Assembly: GCF_002803155.1 (NCBI RefSeq)
Contig: NZ_NNBP01000003.1
Location: forward strand, 1-64,000
DNA: 64,000 nt
Origin: Streptomyces sp. CB02959
GTDB taxonomy: Bacteria; Actinomycetota; Actinomycetes; Streptomycetales; Streptomycetaceae
Reading direction: 5' to 3'
Below, piece after piece: positions 41,219-50,159 of the stretch. The notes beneath the pieces were generated by a model. That model saw nothing but the letters and a program-made list of their open reading frames with translations, searched no databases and was not told where the DNA came from. A program made the translations under genes and the position numbers. Within the stretch, counting starts at the first letter, position 1, and each line of letters opens with the position of its first letter.

Positions 41219-41720
41219 GAGCGGCCTCCTCGGGAGAACCGAACCATCACGGTTCTTTCCTCTAAATTCTGCACCTTGACCCACGTTGCCCGAAATGGCG
41301 GACGCGGGCCGAGTCGGTTATAGGACGAACGGCTTGTCCTCGGCACTACAACTACACCATCTGTCCAGCCACGTCGGCCAAACCGATGGAATTGCCCTCT
41401 CAGGTGTTCAACCTTGGCGGATGCCGATGGACCGTGCCATAGCGGACAGTCACACCCCCGTGACGATCAGTCACAACGTGACCAGCCGCCATGAGACCCC
41501 TCAAGGAGCGCAATACCGATCTATCCGCCCTTAGTTGGACGGAAGGAGCCCAAGTCAGGCTCCTTGTCCTATTTTGGCACGAGGGTGCACCTTGGGAGCA
41601 AGACCCGAAGTCAGTGCTTTAGGTCACGCTTGAGGCAATAGCCCGGATCAGGACCTACGTCCCGTACGTCCGATCAGTAGGAACCCCGCACCCGGCAACC
41701 CCGCCCCGAACCCCCGGCGT
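41219..41720. other. AT-richer upstream region of bldC
   Basis: These 502 nt have lower GC than the rest of the window and hold no supported gene. They contain the bldC promoter region (CTAAATTC at 41262-41269 and GGTCAAGG around 41276-41283 on the minus strand) and a hairpin at 41543-41565. BldC and Lsr2 both favour AT-rich DNA, so this is a plausible autoregulatory or silencing site. Confidence 0.55.
41543..41565. terminator. Terminator hairpin after the gene at 41721
   Basis: AAGGAGCC (41543-41550) and GGCTCCTT (41558-41565) form an 8-bp stem with a 7-nt loop, downstream of the minus-strand gene ending at 41721. Confidence 0.55.
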
Positions 41721-42557
41721 TCAGCTGGAGAACTGGCGTTCGCGCACCATGCGCCACCGCTGCGCGAGCTTCTCGTACGCGGCGTCGGCCCGCTCGCCGT
41801 CCCCCTCGCGCAGCGCCGCCATCCCCTCCGCCACTTCCGCGGCGGAACGGTCCTCGACGAGCTGCCCCTCGGGCACCGCGTGCACCAGCCCTCCGTAGTC
41901 CAGCTCCACGAGCGAACGCGGGTGGAATTCTTCGAGCCAGCGCCCCACATCTACCAGGCCGTCGATCAGCGGCCCCTCTTCCAGGGCATCCCGAAGCGTA
42001 CGCAGTCCGCGTGCGACCCTCCGGCGCGCCTGTGCCATCGTCGTCCGGTAACGGAGCGCAGGCGCGGGGTCACCCTTCGCGTACTCGCGCTCGGCGTCGT
42101 CGAAGAGGACGAACCAGCGCACCGGGACGTGCCAGGTGGCCGCGCGGATCCAGGGGCGGGCGTCCGGGTTGCGCTCGCGCCACCGCTCGTAGTCGGTGGC
42201 GGCCTGCCGGCGCACCACCGGGGGCAGCGCGGCGTCCAGCACCGACGCCGGCAGCAGCTCCTCCAGGGACTCCAGCGCCTGCCAGCCGCGCAGCCGGGTC
42301 CGCCAGGGGCAGACGCAGGTCACGTCCTCCACGACGGCCACGAACGCGTCACCGCTCTCGTGGACCGGCACCGCCACCGGCGGGGTCGGCAGCAGGTCGG
42401 CCAGCGCCCGGCGCTGCTCGTCCTCGGCCGTGGGGGTGGCGTCGCGGGTGGCGTAGCGCGCCCAGTAGGAGCGCTCCGGCTCGGGGAACGCTGCCAGCGG
42501 CTCGTAGACCCGCAGGTACGCCACATACGGGACCCGCACCGACGACGCCAAGGCCAC
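41721..42557 (-). CDS. Conserved actinobacterial protein, unknown function
   Basis: A 278-residue soluble protein without a domain I can name. Its start VRVPYVAYLRVYEPLAAFPEPER and the segment CVCPWRTRLRGWQALE look well conserved. WHVPVRWFVLFDDAEREY marks the middle, and the C-terminal third is acidic and helical. As I recall, the orthologue sits between bldC and vdh in S. coelicolor. The GTG at 42557 has GAAGGAG upstream. It is divergent from vdh, 205 nt apart. Confidence 0.75.
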   Translation of the reverse strand: MALASSVRVPYVAYLRVYEPLAAFPEPERSYWARYATRDATPTAEDEQRRALADLLPTPPVAVPVHESGDAFVAVVEDVTCVCPWRTRLRGWQALESLEELLPASVLDAALPPVVRRQAATDYERWRERNPDARPWIRAATWHVPVRWFVLFDDAEREYAKGDPAPALRYRTTMAQARRRVARGLRTLRDALEEGPLIDGLVDVGRWLEEFHPRSLVELDYGGLVHAVPEGQLVEDRSAAEVAEGMAALREGDGERADAAYEKLAQRWRMVRERQFSS

Positions 42558-42762
42558 GCCCGCTCCTTCAAAGGAAAGTCCACCGCCCGGAGTTGCCTAC
42601 CCCCGCCCGGCCCGGATACGGCAGATCGTCCCATGCCCGTCCCCCGGGAGAGGGTGATCCCCCCGACCTGACCGATCAACCCGCCCTCCAGGCTTACTCT
42701 CGTCCCAACCGGCCCTCCCCACACGCAGGAGGGCGTCCTCCGCGACTATGGGAGTCACCACC

Positions 42763-43866
42763 GTGACCGACGTACGTCCTGCCTCGGCAGGCGCCACCGG
42801 CGACGTGCTGCAGACCCTGTTCCGCACGGAGCAGGGCGGCCACGAGCAAGTCGTTCTCTGCCAGGACCGGGCCAGCGGCCTCAAGGCCGTGATCGCCCTC
42901 CACAACACCGCCCTGGGCCCCGCCCTCGGTGGCACCCGCTTCCACGCGTACGCCTCCGAGGAGGAGGCCGTCCTGGACGCCCTGAACCTCTCGCGCGGCA
43001 TGTCGTACAAGAACGCGCTGGCCGGGCTGGACCACGGCGGCGGCAAGGCGGTGATCATCGGCGACCCCGAACTGATCAAGACCGATGAACTGCTGCTCGC
43101 CTACGGCCGGTTCGTGGCGTCCCTGGGGGGCCGCTACGTCACCGCGTGCGATGTCGGCACCTACGTCGCCGACATGGACGTGGTCGCCCGGACGAACAAG
43201 TGGACCACCGGCCGTTCGCCCGAGAACGGCGGCGCCGGCGACTCCTCGGTCCTGACCGCCTACGGCGTCTTCCAGGGCATGCGCGCCTCGGCCCAGCACC
43301 TGTGGGGCGACCCCTCCCTGCGTGACCGCAAGGTCGGCATCGCGGGCGTCGGCAAGGTGGGCCGCCACCTGGTCGAGCACCTGCTCAAGGACGGCGCCGA
43401 GGTCGTGATCACCGACGTCCGCGCCGAGTCGGTGGACGGGATCCTCGCCCGGCACCCCCAGGTGACCGCCGTCGCCGACACCGACGCGCTGATCCGCACC
43501 GCGGGCCTGGACGTCTACGCGCCGTGTGCGCTGGGCGGCGCGCTGGACGAGGTGACGGTGCCGGTGCTGACCGCGAAGGTGGTGTGCGGCGCGGCCAACA
43601 ACCAGCTCGCCCACCCGGGCGTGGAGAAGGACCTGTCGGACCGCGGCATCCTCTACGCCCCGGACTACGTCGTGAACGCCGGCGGCGTCATCCAGGTGGC
43701 CGACGAGCTGCACGGCTTCGACTTCGACCGGTGCAAGGCCAAGGCCGCGAAGATCTTCGACACCACGCTGGCGATATTCGCTCATGCGAAGGCCGATGGC
43801 ATTCCGCCGGCGGCGGCCGCCGACCGGCTCGCCGAGGCGCGGATGGCGGAGGCCCGCCGGCCCTGA
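42763..43866 (+). CDS. vdh: Valine (leucine) dehydrogenase
   Basis: NAD-dependent amino-acid dehydrogenase of 367 residues that deaminates valine, leucine and isoleucine to 2-oxo acids, feeding branched precursors to fatty acid and polyketide synthesis. The catalytic region includes ALGGTRF and [22 protein letters not shown] with the catalytic Lys. NAD binds at GIAGVGKVG, and CGAANNQLA completes the site. GTG at 42763 is chosen because GGGAG sits 8 nt upstream; ATG at 42748 is in frame without a ribosome site. It is divergent from the conserved gene at 42557 and is followed by DUF3073. Confidence 0.93.
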   Translation: MTDVRPASAGATGDVLQTLFRTEQGGHEQVVLCQDRASGLKAVIALHNTALGPALGGTRFHAYASEEEAVLDALNLSRGMSYKNALAGLDHGGGKAVIIGDPELIKTDELLLAYGRFVASLGGRYVTACDVGTYVADMDVVARTNKWTTGRSPENGGAGDSSVLTAYGVFQGMRASAQHLWGDPSLRDRKVGIAGVGKVGRHLVEHLLKDGAEVVITDVRAESVDGILARHPQVTAVADTDALIRTAGLDVYAPCALGGALDEVTVPVLTAKVVCGAANNQLAHPGVEKDLSDRGILYAPDYVVNAGGVIQVADELHGFDFDRCKAKAAKIFDTTLAIFAHAKADGIPPAAAADRLAEARMAEARRP

Positions 43867-44176
43867 CCGCGCCCGGCCCAGGTGGCCGGAAACACACCCT
43901 TGTGCGGCCCGCCACGGGCGGTTGGGGAGACATCCCTCACCACCCGTCGGCGGGTCGCCGTACAGGACAGGTTAAAATCGCAGTTGACCAGCGTGGACGG
44001 GGCGCCGTGCCGGTCGTGCCGAGCGGTGGGTGATGCGGGCGACGTACCGTATGGCCGCGGAAGCAGGTACCGTTAAAGCCCTACGAGCCGGTCTCTCTAT
44101 CGAGAGCCCGCTCTGAATCATGAACGCGTGTCAAGACTCTGGGGCCAACGAGCCCCGTCACTGAGGGGGTCGACCC
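43867..44176. other. Leader region upstream of the DUF3073 gene
   Basis: The 310 nt hold no gene. AT-rich GGTTAAAATCG near 43971, TTGACC at 43983 and TACCGTTAAAG near 44067 are promoter-like. CTCTC / GAGAG forms a small hairpin at about 44092-44106. The DUF3073 gene probably has a long leader. Confidence 0.5.
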
Positions 44177-44425
44177 ATGGGGCGCGGCCGGGCCAAGGCC
44201 AAGCAGACAAAGGTCGCCCGCCAGCTGAAGTACAGCAGCGGTGGGACGGATCTCTCACGACTGGCCGACGAGCTTGCATCGCAGTCGGACCAGCAGCCTC
44301 CGAATCGAGAGCCGTTCGAGGGCGAGGACGAGGACGACGACCCGTACGCGCGGTACGCAGAACGGTACAACACCGAGGACGACGGGGAAGAGGGCCATTC
44401 CTCGAACCAGCGTCGTCGCGCCTGA
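44177..44425 (+). CDS. DUF3073 family protein
   Basis: An 82-residue hydrophilic protein of the actinobacterial DUF3073 family. The basic start MGRGRAKAKQTKVARQLKY is followed by an acidic second half (FEGEDEDDDPYARYAER, NTEDDGEEG). The charge asymmetry suggests an RNA- or ribosome-binding role, but nothing is established to my knowledge. The ATG at 44177 has GAGGGG upstream. It converges on purM, with a hairpin between. Confidence 0.88.
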   Translation: MGRGRAKAKQTKVARQLKYSSGGTDLSRLADELASQSDQQPPNREPFEGEDEDDDPYARYAERYNTEDDGEEGHSSNQRRRA

Positions 44426-44462
44426 CACTCTGCGCGCTCGCGGGACTCATAACATCATTACG

Positions 44463-44494
44463 GACCCGGTCCAGGGAATGCCCCGGACCGGGTT
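44463..44494. terminator. Bidirectional terminator between DUF3073 and purM
   Basis: GACCCGGTCC (44463-44472) pairs with GGACCGGGTT (44485-44494), 38 nt after the DUF3073 stop and 51 nt beyond the purM stop. Confidence 0.75.
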
Positions 44495-44544
44495 CTGTGC
44501 TGCGCGCGGGACCACCGGGCCGGCGGCCCCGCGCGACGGCGTCG

Positions 44545-45615
44545 TCAGCTCGCGTAGTCACCAGTGAGGGTCACAGCCTCGGCGTGATCGCCGCGCTCGG
44601 CGATCTCGCCGCTGACCCAGGCGTCCACGCCGCGGTCGGCGAGGGTCGCCAGGGCGACGTCCACCGACTCCTGGGGGACGACGGCGATCATGCCGACGCC
44701 CATGTTCAGGGTCTTCTCCAGCTCCAGGCGCTCCACCGAGCCGGCGGTGCCGACCAGGTCGAAGACGGCGCCCGGGGCCCACGTGGCGCGGTCCACGGTG
44801 GCGTGCAGGCCGTCCGGGATCACCCGGGCCAGGTTGCTGGCCAGACCGCCGCCGGTGATGTGCGAGAAGGCGTGCACCTCGCAGGTGCGGGTCAGGGCCA
44901 GGCAGTCCAGCGAGTAGATCTTGGTGGGCTCCAGCAGCTCCTCACCGAGCGTGCGGCCGAGCTCCGGGACCTCCTGGTCCAGGGACATGCCCGCGCGGTC
45001 GAAGAGGACGTGGCGGACCAGGGAGTACCCGTTCGAGTGAAGTCCGGAGGACGCCATCGAAATCACCACGTCGCCCGTACGGATGCGATCCGCACCCAGC
45101 ACCCGGTCGGCCTCGACCACGCCGGTACCGGCGCCGGCGACGTCGAACTCGTCCGGACCCAGCAGGCCCGGGTGCTCGGCGGTCTCGCCGCCCACCAGTG
45201 CGCAGCCGGCCAGTACGCAGCCCTCGGCGATGCCCTTGACGATCGCCGCGACCCGCTCCGGGTAGACCTTGCCCACGCAGATGTAGTCGGTCATGAACAG
45301 CGGCTCGGCGCCGCAGACGACCAGGTCGTCGACGACCATGGCGACCAGGTCGTGGCCGATGGTGTCGTAGACGCCCATCTTGCGGGCGATGTCGACCTTG
45401 GTGCCGACGCCGTCGGTCGCCGAGGCCAGCAGCGGACGCTCGTAGCGCTTGAGCGCGGAGGCGTCGAAGAGGCCGGCGAAGCCGCCGAGCCCGCCCACGA
45501 CCTCCGGGCGGGTGGCCTTCGCCACCCACTTCTTCATGAGGTCCACGGCGCGGTCGCCGGCTTCGATGTCGACACCCGCACTCGCGTAGCTGGCACCGGT
45601 GGATTCAGCGGACAT
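44545..45615 (-). CDS. purM: Phosphoribosylformylglycinamidine cyclo-ligase (AIR synthetase)
   Basis: A 356-residue enzyme of purine synthesis that closes the imidazole ring of FGAM to AIR using ATP. Family blocks are LLASATDGVGTKVDIA, VDDLVVCGAEPLFMTDY, ALVGGETAEHPG and HITGGGLASNLARV. The ATG at 45615 has only a weak GAAAG upstream. It lies 33 nt after purF on the same strand, so purF and purM form an operon. Confidence 0.96.
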   Translation of the reverse strand: MSAESTGASYASAGVDIEAGDRAVDLMKKWVAKATRPEVVGGLGGFAGLFDASALKRYERPLLASATDGVGTKVDIARKMGVYDTIGHDLVAMVVDDLVVCGAEPLFMTDYICVGKVYPERVAAIVKGIAEGCVLAGCALVGGETAEHPGLLGPDEFDVAGAGTGVVEADRVLGADRIRTGDVVISMASSGLHSNGYSLVRHVLFDRAGMSLDQEVPELGRTLGEELLEPTKIYSLDCLALTRTCEVHAFSHITGGGLASNLARVIPDGLHATVDRATWAPGAVFDLVGTAGSVERLELEKTLNMGVGMIAVVPQESVDVALATLADRGVDAWVSGEIAERGDHAEAVTLTGDYAS

Positions 45616-45648
45616 GGCTGAGAACTTTCGTTTGGGTGGGTACGAGCT

Positions 45649-47208
45649 CTACGGGCGACGCAGTGCGTCGGCGCCGCCGACCCCGGCGGTGAGCGTCCGG
45701 ACACCGTCCACGTCGGACGCGGTCGGGGCCTTGGTCTCGGACTCCAGGAGGTGCTTGCCGAGCAGCTCCGGGTCCGGCAGCTCCATCGGGTACTCGCCGT
45801 CGAAGCAGGCGCGGCACAGGTTCGGCTTGGCGATCGTGGTCGCCTCGATCATGCCGTCGGTGGAGATGTACGCCAGTGAATCGGCGCCCAGCGACTTGCC
45901 GATCTCCTCGACGCTCAGCCCGTTGGCGATCAGCTCCGCGCGGGTGGCGAAGTCGATGCCGAAGAAGCACGGCCACTTGATCGGCGGGGACGAGATCCGG
46001 ATGTGGACCTCGGCCGCGCCGGCCTCGCGCAGCATCCGGACGAGGGCGCGCTGGGTGTTGCCGCGGACGATCGAGTCGTCGACGACCACCAGGCGCTTGC
46101 CGCGGATGACTTCCTTGAGCGGGTTGAGCTTGAGGCGGATACCGAGCTGGCGGATGGTCTGCGAGGGCTGGATGAAGGTCCGGCCGACGTAGGAGTTCTT
46201 GACCAGGCCCGAGCCGTAGGGGATCCCGCTGGCCTCGGCGTACCCGACGGCGGCCGGGGTACCGGACTCCGGGGTCGCTATCACCAGGTCCGCGTCGGCG
46301 GGTGCCTCGGCGGCCAGCTTGCGGCCCATCTCCACCCGGGAGAGGTAGACGTTGCGGCCGGCGATGTCGGTGTCCGGCCGGGCGAGGTAGACGTACTCGA
46401 AGACGCAGCCCTTGGGGCGGGCCTCGGCGAAGCGCGAGCTGCGCAGGCCGTTCTCGTCGACGGCGATCATCTCGCCGGGCTCGATCTCCCGGATGAAGCT
46501 GGCACCGCAGATGTCCAGGGCGGCGGTCTCGGAGGCCACCACCCAGCCACGCTCCAGGCGACCGAGGACCAGCGGGCGGATGCCCTGCGGGTCACGGGCT
46601 GCGTAGAGGGTGTGCTCGTCCATGAAGCACAGCGAGAAGGCGCCCTTGACCTTCGGAAGGACGCGCGGCGCGGCCTCCTCGACGGTCAGCGGTTTGCCGT
46701 CCTCGTCGACCTGGCCGGCCAGCAGCGCGGTCACCAGGTCGGTGTCGTTGGTCGCCGCGACCTGGGTGGCCCGGCCGCCCTCGCGGGGCAGCGCGGCGAC
46801 CATCTCGGCCAGTTCGGCGGTGTTGACCAGATTGCCGTTGTGGCCGAGTGCGATCGATCCGTGCGCGGTGGCGCGGAACGTCGGCTGCGCGTTCTCCCAC
46901 ACCGAGGCACCGGTGGTGGAGTAGCGGGCATGGCCCACGGCGATATGGCCCTGGAGGGAACTGAGGGAAGTCTCGTCGAAGACCTGGGAAACCAGGCCCA
47001 TGTCCTTGAAGACGAGGATTTGGGAGCCGTTGCTCACCGCGATGCCCGCGGACTCCTGTCCACGGTGCTGCAGCGCGTACAGCCCGAAGTAGGTGAGTTT
47101 GGCGACCTCTTCTCCCGGGGCCCAGACTCCGAAGACGCCGCAAGCGTCCTGGGGGCCCTTCTCACCGGGGAGCAGGTCGTGGTTGAGTCGTCCGTCACCA
47201 CGTGGCAC
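45649..47208 (-). CDS. purF: Amidophosphoribosyltransferase
   Basis: A 519-residue enzyme that makes phosphoribosylamine from PRPP and glutamine, the first committed purine step. The mature Ntn-hydrolase nucleophile is the Cys in PQDACGVFGVW, after a propeptide of about 20 residues. The PRPP loop is RLVVVDDSIVRGNT. Cys residues in KWPCFFG and NLCRACF match the [4Fe-4S] type of B. subtilis PurF. GTG at 47208 is chosen because conserved sequence begins there; TAGACT at 47221-47216 (minus) 7 nt upstream suggests a leaderless message. It is divergent from the sulfatase leader peptide. Confidence 0.96.
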   Translation of the reverse strand: MPRGDGRLNHDLLPGEKGPQDACGVFGVWAPGEEVAKLTYFGLYALQHRGQESAGIAVSNGSQILVFKDMGLVSQVFDETSLSSLQGHIAVGHARYSTTGASVWENAQPTFRATAHGSIALGHNGNLVNTAELAEMVAALPREGGRATQVAATNDTDLVTALLAGQVDEDGKPLTVEEAAPRVLPKVKGAFSLCFMDEHTLYAARDPQGIRPLVLGRLERGWVVASETAALDICGASFIREIEPGEMIAVDENGLRSSRFAEARPKGCVFEYVYLARPDTDIAGRNVYLSRVEMGRKLAAEAPADADLVIATPESGTPAAVGYAEASGIPYGSGLVKNSYVGRTFIQPSQTIRQLGIRLKLNPLKEVIRGKRLVVVDDSIVRGNTQRALVRMLREAGAAEVHIRISSPPIKWPCFFGIDFATRAELIANGLSVEEIGKSLGADSLAYISTDGMIEATTIAKPNLCRACFDGEYPMELPDPELLGKHLLESETKAPTASDVDGVRTLTAGVGGADALRRP

Positions 47209-47297
47209 GTTCCAGAGTCTAGGGCAGGTCGCGGATTCATCCGAACCGGGGATGCCCGCCGAGCTGGAGGAGTGCATGAACGGGGCGTTAAGCATGC

Positions 47298-47327
47298 TTG
47301 ACGTGCCCACGGCCGCACGGCCAGGAT
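47298..47327 (+). promoter_or_regulatory. Promoter of the leader peptide and sulfatase
   Basis: TTGACG (47298-47303) and CAGGAT (47322-47327) are 18 nt apart, placing initiation about 2 nt before the leader-peptide ATG at 47336. Confidence 0.55.
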
Positions 47328-47335
47328 TTCGGCCC

Positions 47336-47461
47336 ATGCAGACCCCGCAACCCTTGGCGCGCCTGGCGTGTCACCGGGTGCCCCGCCTCGCGCCGCGCCT
47401 CGTGCGGCGCCGCCACGTCGACCTCGGTCGCGTGGCCAGCGCGATCTGTCGCCGCGGGTGA
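47336..47461 (+). CDS. Cys-containing leader peptide upstream of a sulfatase
   Basis: A 41-residue basic peptide ending LVRRRHVDLGRVASAICRRG. This is the signature of the short actinobacterial putative leader peptides (RRHVDL..R.AS..CR) that, as I recall, precede sulfur-assimilation and sulfur-compound uptake genes and are thought to sense cysteine supply. It has two Cys residues, at 12 and 38. A strong promoter-like pair ends just before the ATG. The next gene, 237 nt away, is a sulfatase, which fits sulfur control. The peptide product itself probably has no function; its translation does. Confidence 0.7.
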   Translation: MQTPQPLARLACHRVPRLAPRLVRRRHVDLGRVASAICRRG

Positions 47462-47698
47462 CAACGGTGGCCGCGCGCCGCGCCTGAAGCCGCGCCGCCC
47501 CCTCTGAGCTGCACTTTCGCGTTTCTCCCCGGTTCCTCGCCGGGGCTTCGCCCCGCACTTGGCGACATATGTCCGCGATGTCCCTTGCATGGCCGGTGTG
47601 AGATGCGCGACGTCTCGCCCGCCCGCCCGTCTCCCGCCGTCCCCGGGGGCCGACGCGCGCCGTCACGGCCGTCACGACTTCCCTGGAGCGCCGCACCG

Positions 47699-49198
47699 AT
47701 GCCTTCCGTCGACCCTGCCCACGAGACCCCCGACCACGAGTCCGGCGCCCCCCGGCCGCCCGGCCTCTCCCGGCGCGCCTTCGGCGGGCTCGCCGGCGCC
47801 GGTGCCGCGACCGCCGTGGGCGGCCTGGGTGCCCTGGCGGGCGCGCCGGCCGCCGCTGCCGCCGCGCCGCCGCAGCCCGCGGAGCGGCCGTTCCGGGCCG
47901 CGCCCGGACGGCGCTCGCGGCGGCCCAACATCCTGTTCATCCTCGGCGACGACCTGGGCTGGGCCGACCTCTCCTCGTACGGCGCGTCCGGCATCAGGAC
48001 GCCGCACCTGGACCGGCTGGCCCGTCAGGGCGTCCGCTTCACCCAGGGGTACTCCGGGTCGGCGACCTGCTCGCCCACCCGCTTCTCGCTCTACACCGGC
48101 CGCTATCCGGGCCGGACCGAGGGCGGGCTCGCCGAGCCGATCGCCGACCGCAGCGTGGGGCTGGAGCCCGGGCACCCCACGCTCGCCTCGCTGCTGCGGG
48201 GCGCCGGCTACGCCACGGCGCTGATCGGCAAGTGGCACTGCGGCTACCTGCCGGACCACAGCCCCACCAAGTCCGGCTGGGACACCTTCTTCGGGAACTT
48301 CGGCGGGGCACTGGAGTACTACTCCAAGCTGGGGCTCGCCGGGGAGTACGACCTCTACGAGGGCGACGCCGAATACCGGGACCTGCGCTACTACACCCGG
48401 ATCCTCACCGAGCGGGCGGTGGACCACGTCACCGCGGCCGCGAAGCGCTCCGGCGGGCGGGACGCGGACCGGCCCTGGCTGCTGAACCTCAACTACACGA
48501 CGCCGCACTGGCCGTGGATCGCGGACGGCGACACCGAGGAGAGCGCCGAGATCGTCCGCCGGATCAAGGCGGGTGACCGGAGCGCGCTGTTCCACGAGGA
48601 CGGCGGTTCGCTGGAGAAGTACCGCGAGATGGTCGAGGACCTGGACCGGTCGGTGGGCGAGGTGCTCGCCGCGCTCCGGCGCTCCGGCCAGGAGGAGGAC
48701 ACCCTCGTCTTCTTCGGCAGCGACAACGGCGGGGAGCGCTGGTCGTACAACTGGCCGCTCTCCGGCAACAAGACGTCGCTCCAGGAGGGCGGGATCCGGG
48801 TGCCGACGATCGTGCGCTGGCCGGCGCGGATCGACGCCGGGCAGGTCAGCCACGAGCCGGTGTTCAGCCCGGACTGGACGGCCACCCTGCTGGAGATCGC
48901 GGGCGCCCGCCCGGACCGCGCGTATCCCCTGGACGGGACGAGCCTGGCCGGCTATCTGCTGCGCGGGGAGCGCCCGGCCGAACGGGACCTGTTCTGGCGG
49001 GTGCGCGGCGAACGGGCGCTGCGCCGCGGCGACTGGAAGTACTACCGCGGCAAGAGCGGCCACGACCAGCTCTTCCACCTCACCGCCGACCCCCGGGAGC
49101 AAGCCGACCGGGCGGGGCACGAGCCGGAGCTGCTGGCCCGGCTGCGGACGGCCTGGGAGGGGGTGGACCGCACGCTGCTGCCCTATCCGAAGCGGTGA
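47699..49198 (+). CDS. Secreted sulfatase (formylglycine type)
   Basis: A 499-residue type I sulfatase that hydrolyses sulfate esters outside the cell. A Tat signal peptide (SRRAFGGLAGAG at 24-35) is followed by DDLGWADLSSYG, holding the calcium-binding Asp pair. The formylglycine site is CSPTR at 124-128 (Cys124 converted by a maturase), with GRYPGR after it. FFGSDNGG supplies further metal ligands. The ATG at 47699 is chosen for GGAG upstream and for leaving a standard Tat signal; in-frame TTG and ATG codons lie further upstream. Together with the leader peptide it suggests sulfur scavenging. Substrate unknown. Confidence 0.9.
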   Translation: MPSVDPAHETPDHESGAPRPPGLSRRAFGGLAGAGAATAVGGLGALAGAPAAAAAAPPQPAERPFRAAPGRRSRRPNILFILGDDLGWADLSSYGASGIRTPHLDRLARQGVRFTQGYSGSATCSPTRFSLYTGRYPGRTEGGLAEPIADRSVGLEPGHPTLASLLRGAGYATALIGKWHCGYLPDHSPTKSGWDTFFGNFGGALEYYSKLGLAGEYDLYEGDAEYRDLRYYTRILTERAVDHVTAAAKRSGGRDADRPWLLNLNYTTPHWPWIADGDTEESAEIVRRIKAGDRSALFHEDGGSLEKYREMVEDLDRSVGEVLAALRRSGQEEDTLVFFGSDNGGERWSYNWPLSGNKTSLQEGGIRVPTIVRWPARIDAGQVSHEPVFSPDWTATLLEIAGARPDRAYPLDGTSLAGYLLRGERPAERDLFWRVRGERALRRGDWKYYRGKSGHDQLFHLTADPREQADRAGHEPELLARLRTAWEGVDRTLLPYPKR

Positions 49199-49229
49199 CC
49201 GAAGGACGCCGGTCCGGCGGGTGCGGAGC

Positions 49230-49261
49230 GGGCGCCGGGCGCACGGTCCCGCCCCGCGCCC
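49230..49261. terminator. Terminator between convergent sulfatase and MDMPI genes
   Basis: GGGCGCCGGGC (49230-49240) pairs with GCCCCGCGCCC (49251-49261) with one mismatch. Confidence 0.65.
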
Positions 49262-49264
49262 GGC

Positions 49265-50062
49265 TCAGCTCATGACGGGCAGCAGGCCGCCGAGGTCGGC
49301 CCGTTCGCCGCTGGCGCTGACCGCCGCCGCGTCCACCGCCTCGGCCCAGTCCAGCCGGCCGGTGGCCAGGCGTATCCAGGTCAGCGGGTCGGTCTCGACG
49401 ACGTTGGGCGGGGTGCCGCGGGTGTGCCGGGGGCCCGCCACGCACTGCACCACGGCGAACGGCGGCACCCGGACCTCGACGGATCCGCCGGGCGCCTTGA
49501 CGGCCAGCCCGTCGGCCAGCAGCCGGGCGGTGGTGGCCAGGGCGTGCCGGTCGAAGGGGATCTCCCGGCCGAGGGCGACGGCCAGATCGTCACCGTGCAC
49601 GATGAGTTCGAGGCAGCGGGTGACCAGGTGGTCGCCGAGCAGCATCGCGCCGGGCAGGCACGCGATGACCCGGTCGTCCGGCTCGGTCGGCAGCACCTCG
49701 GCGAGCTCCTCGGCGGTGCGCTCCAGCAGCTCCACCGGGTCGTTCCCGGCGGCCAGTTCGTGGACGCGCTCGTCCACGCTGGCGGCGTACCGCGCGGTGG
49801 CGGCGGGCCAGTCGAGCAGGGTGAACTCCGGCTCGGCCGGGGCCGGCAGCCGCAGGGCGCGCGCCACACTGCCGACCCCCATGGCCAGGTGCGCCGCCAG
49901 CTCCCGCACCGTCCAGTCGCCGAGCCTGGTCGGCAGCGCGAACTGCTCCGGCGTCAGCTCGCCCACGACCCGGCAGACCTGGGCGTACTGGGACGTCACG
50001 GCGGCTCGGGTCTTGGCCGGGTCGTACCGGCGGGGGCGCGGTCCACGGGTGGCGGGAGACAT
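49265..50062 (-). CDS. Mycothiol-dependent maleylpyruvate isomerase-like / sterol-carrier family protein
   Basis: A 265-residue DinB-like four-helix protein of the MDMPI_N type (LGDWTVRELAAHLAMG, with the metal-coordinating His) joined to a C-terminal SCP2-like segment (about 175-260; VQCVAGPRHTRGTPPNVVETDPLTWIRLATGRL). Such proteins are mycothiol-dependent transferases or isomerases of actinobacteria, substrate usually unknown. The ATG at 50062 lacks a ribosome site and has TAGGCT (minus 50074-50069) 6 nt upstream, which suggests a leaderless start. A 23-bp hairpin separates it from the upstream small membrane protein gene. Confidence 0.85.
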   Translation of the reverse strand: MSPATRGPRPRRYDPAKTRAAVTSQYAQVCRVVGELTPEQFALPTRLGDWTVRELAAHLAMGVGSVARALRLPAPAEPEFTLLDWPAATARYAASVDERVHELAAGNDPVELLERTAEELAEVLPTEPDDRVIACLPGAMLLGDHLVTRCLELIVHGDDLAVALGREIPFDRHALATTARLLADGLAVKAPGGSVEVRVPPFAVVQCVAGPRHTRGTPPNVVETDPLTWIRLATGRLDWAEAVDAAAVSASGERADLGGLLPVMS

Positions 50063-50078
50063 GGAGCCAGCCTAGGCC

Positions 50079-50128
50079 GCACCGCTGACAGCCGGCCCGG
50101 GGATTCCCGGGCCGGCTGTCAGCGGTGC
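50079..50128. terminator. Perfect 23-bp hairpin terminator
   Basis: Arms 50079-50101 and 50106-50128 are perfectly complementary over 23 bp with a GATT loop. It follows the ArsR-like/membrane-protein pair (minus) and lies just upstream of the -10 box of the next gene. Confidence 0.88.
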
Positions 50129-50159
50129 CGCCCGGCTCCCGGCCCGGCGGCGTCGGCCG

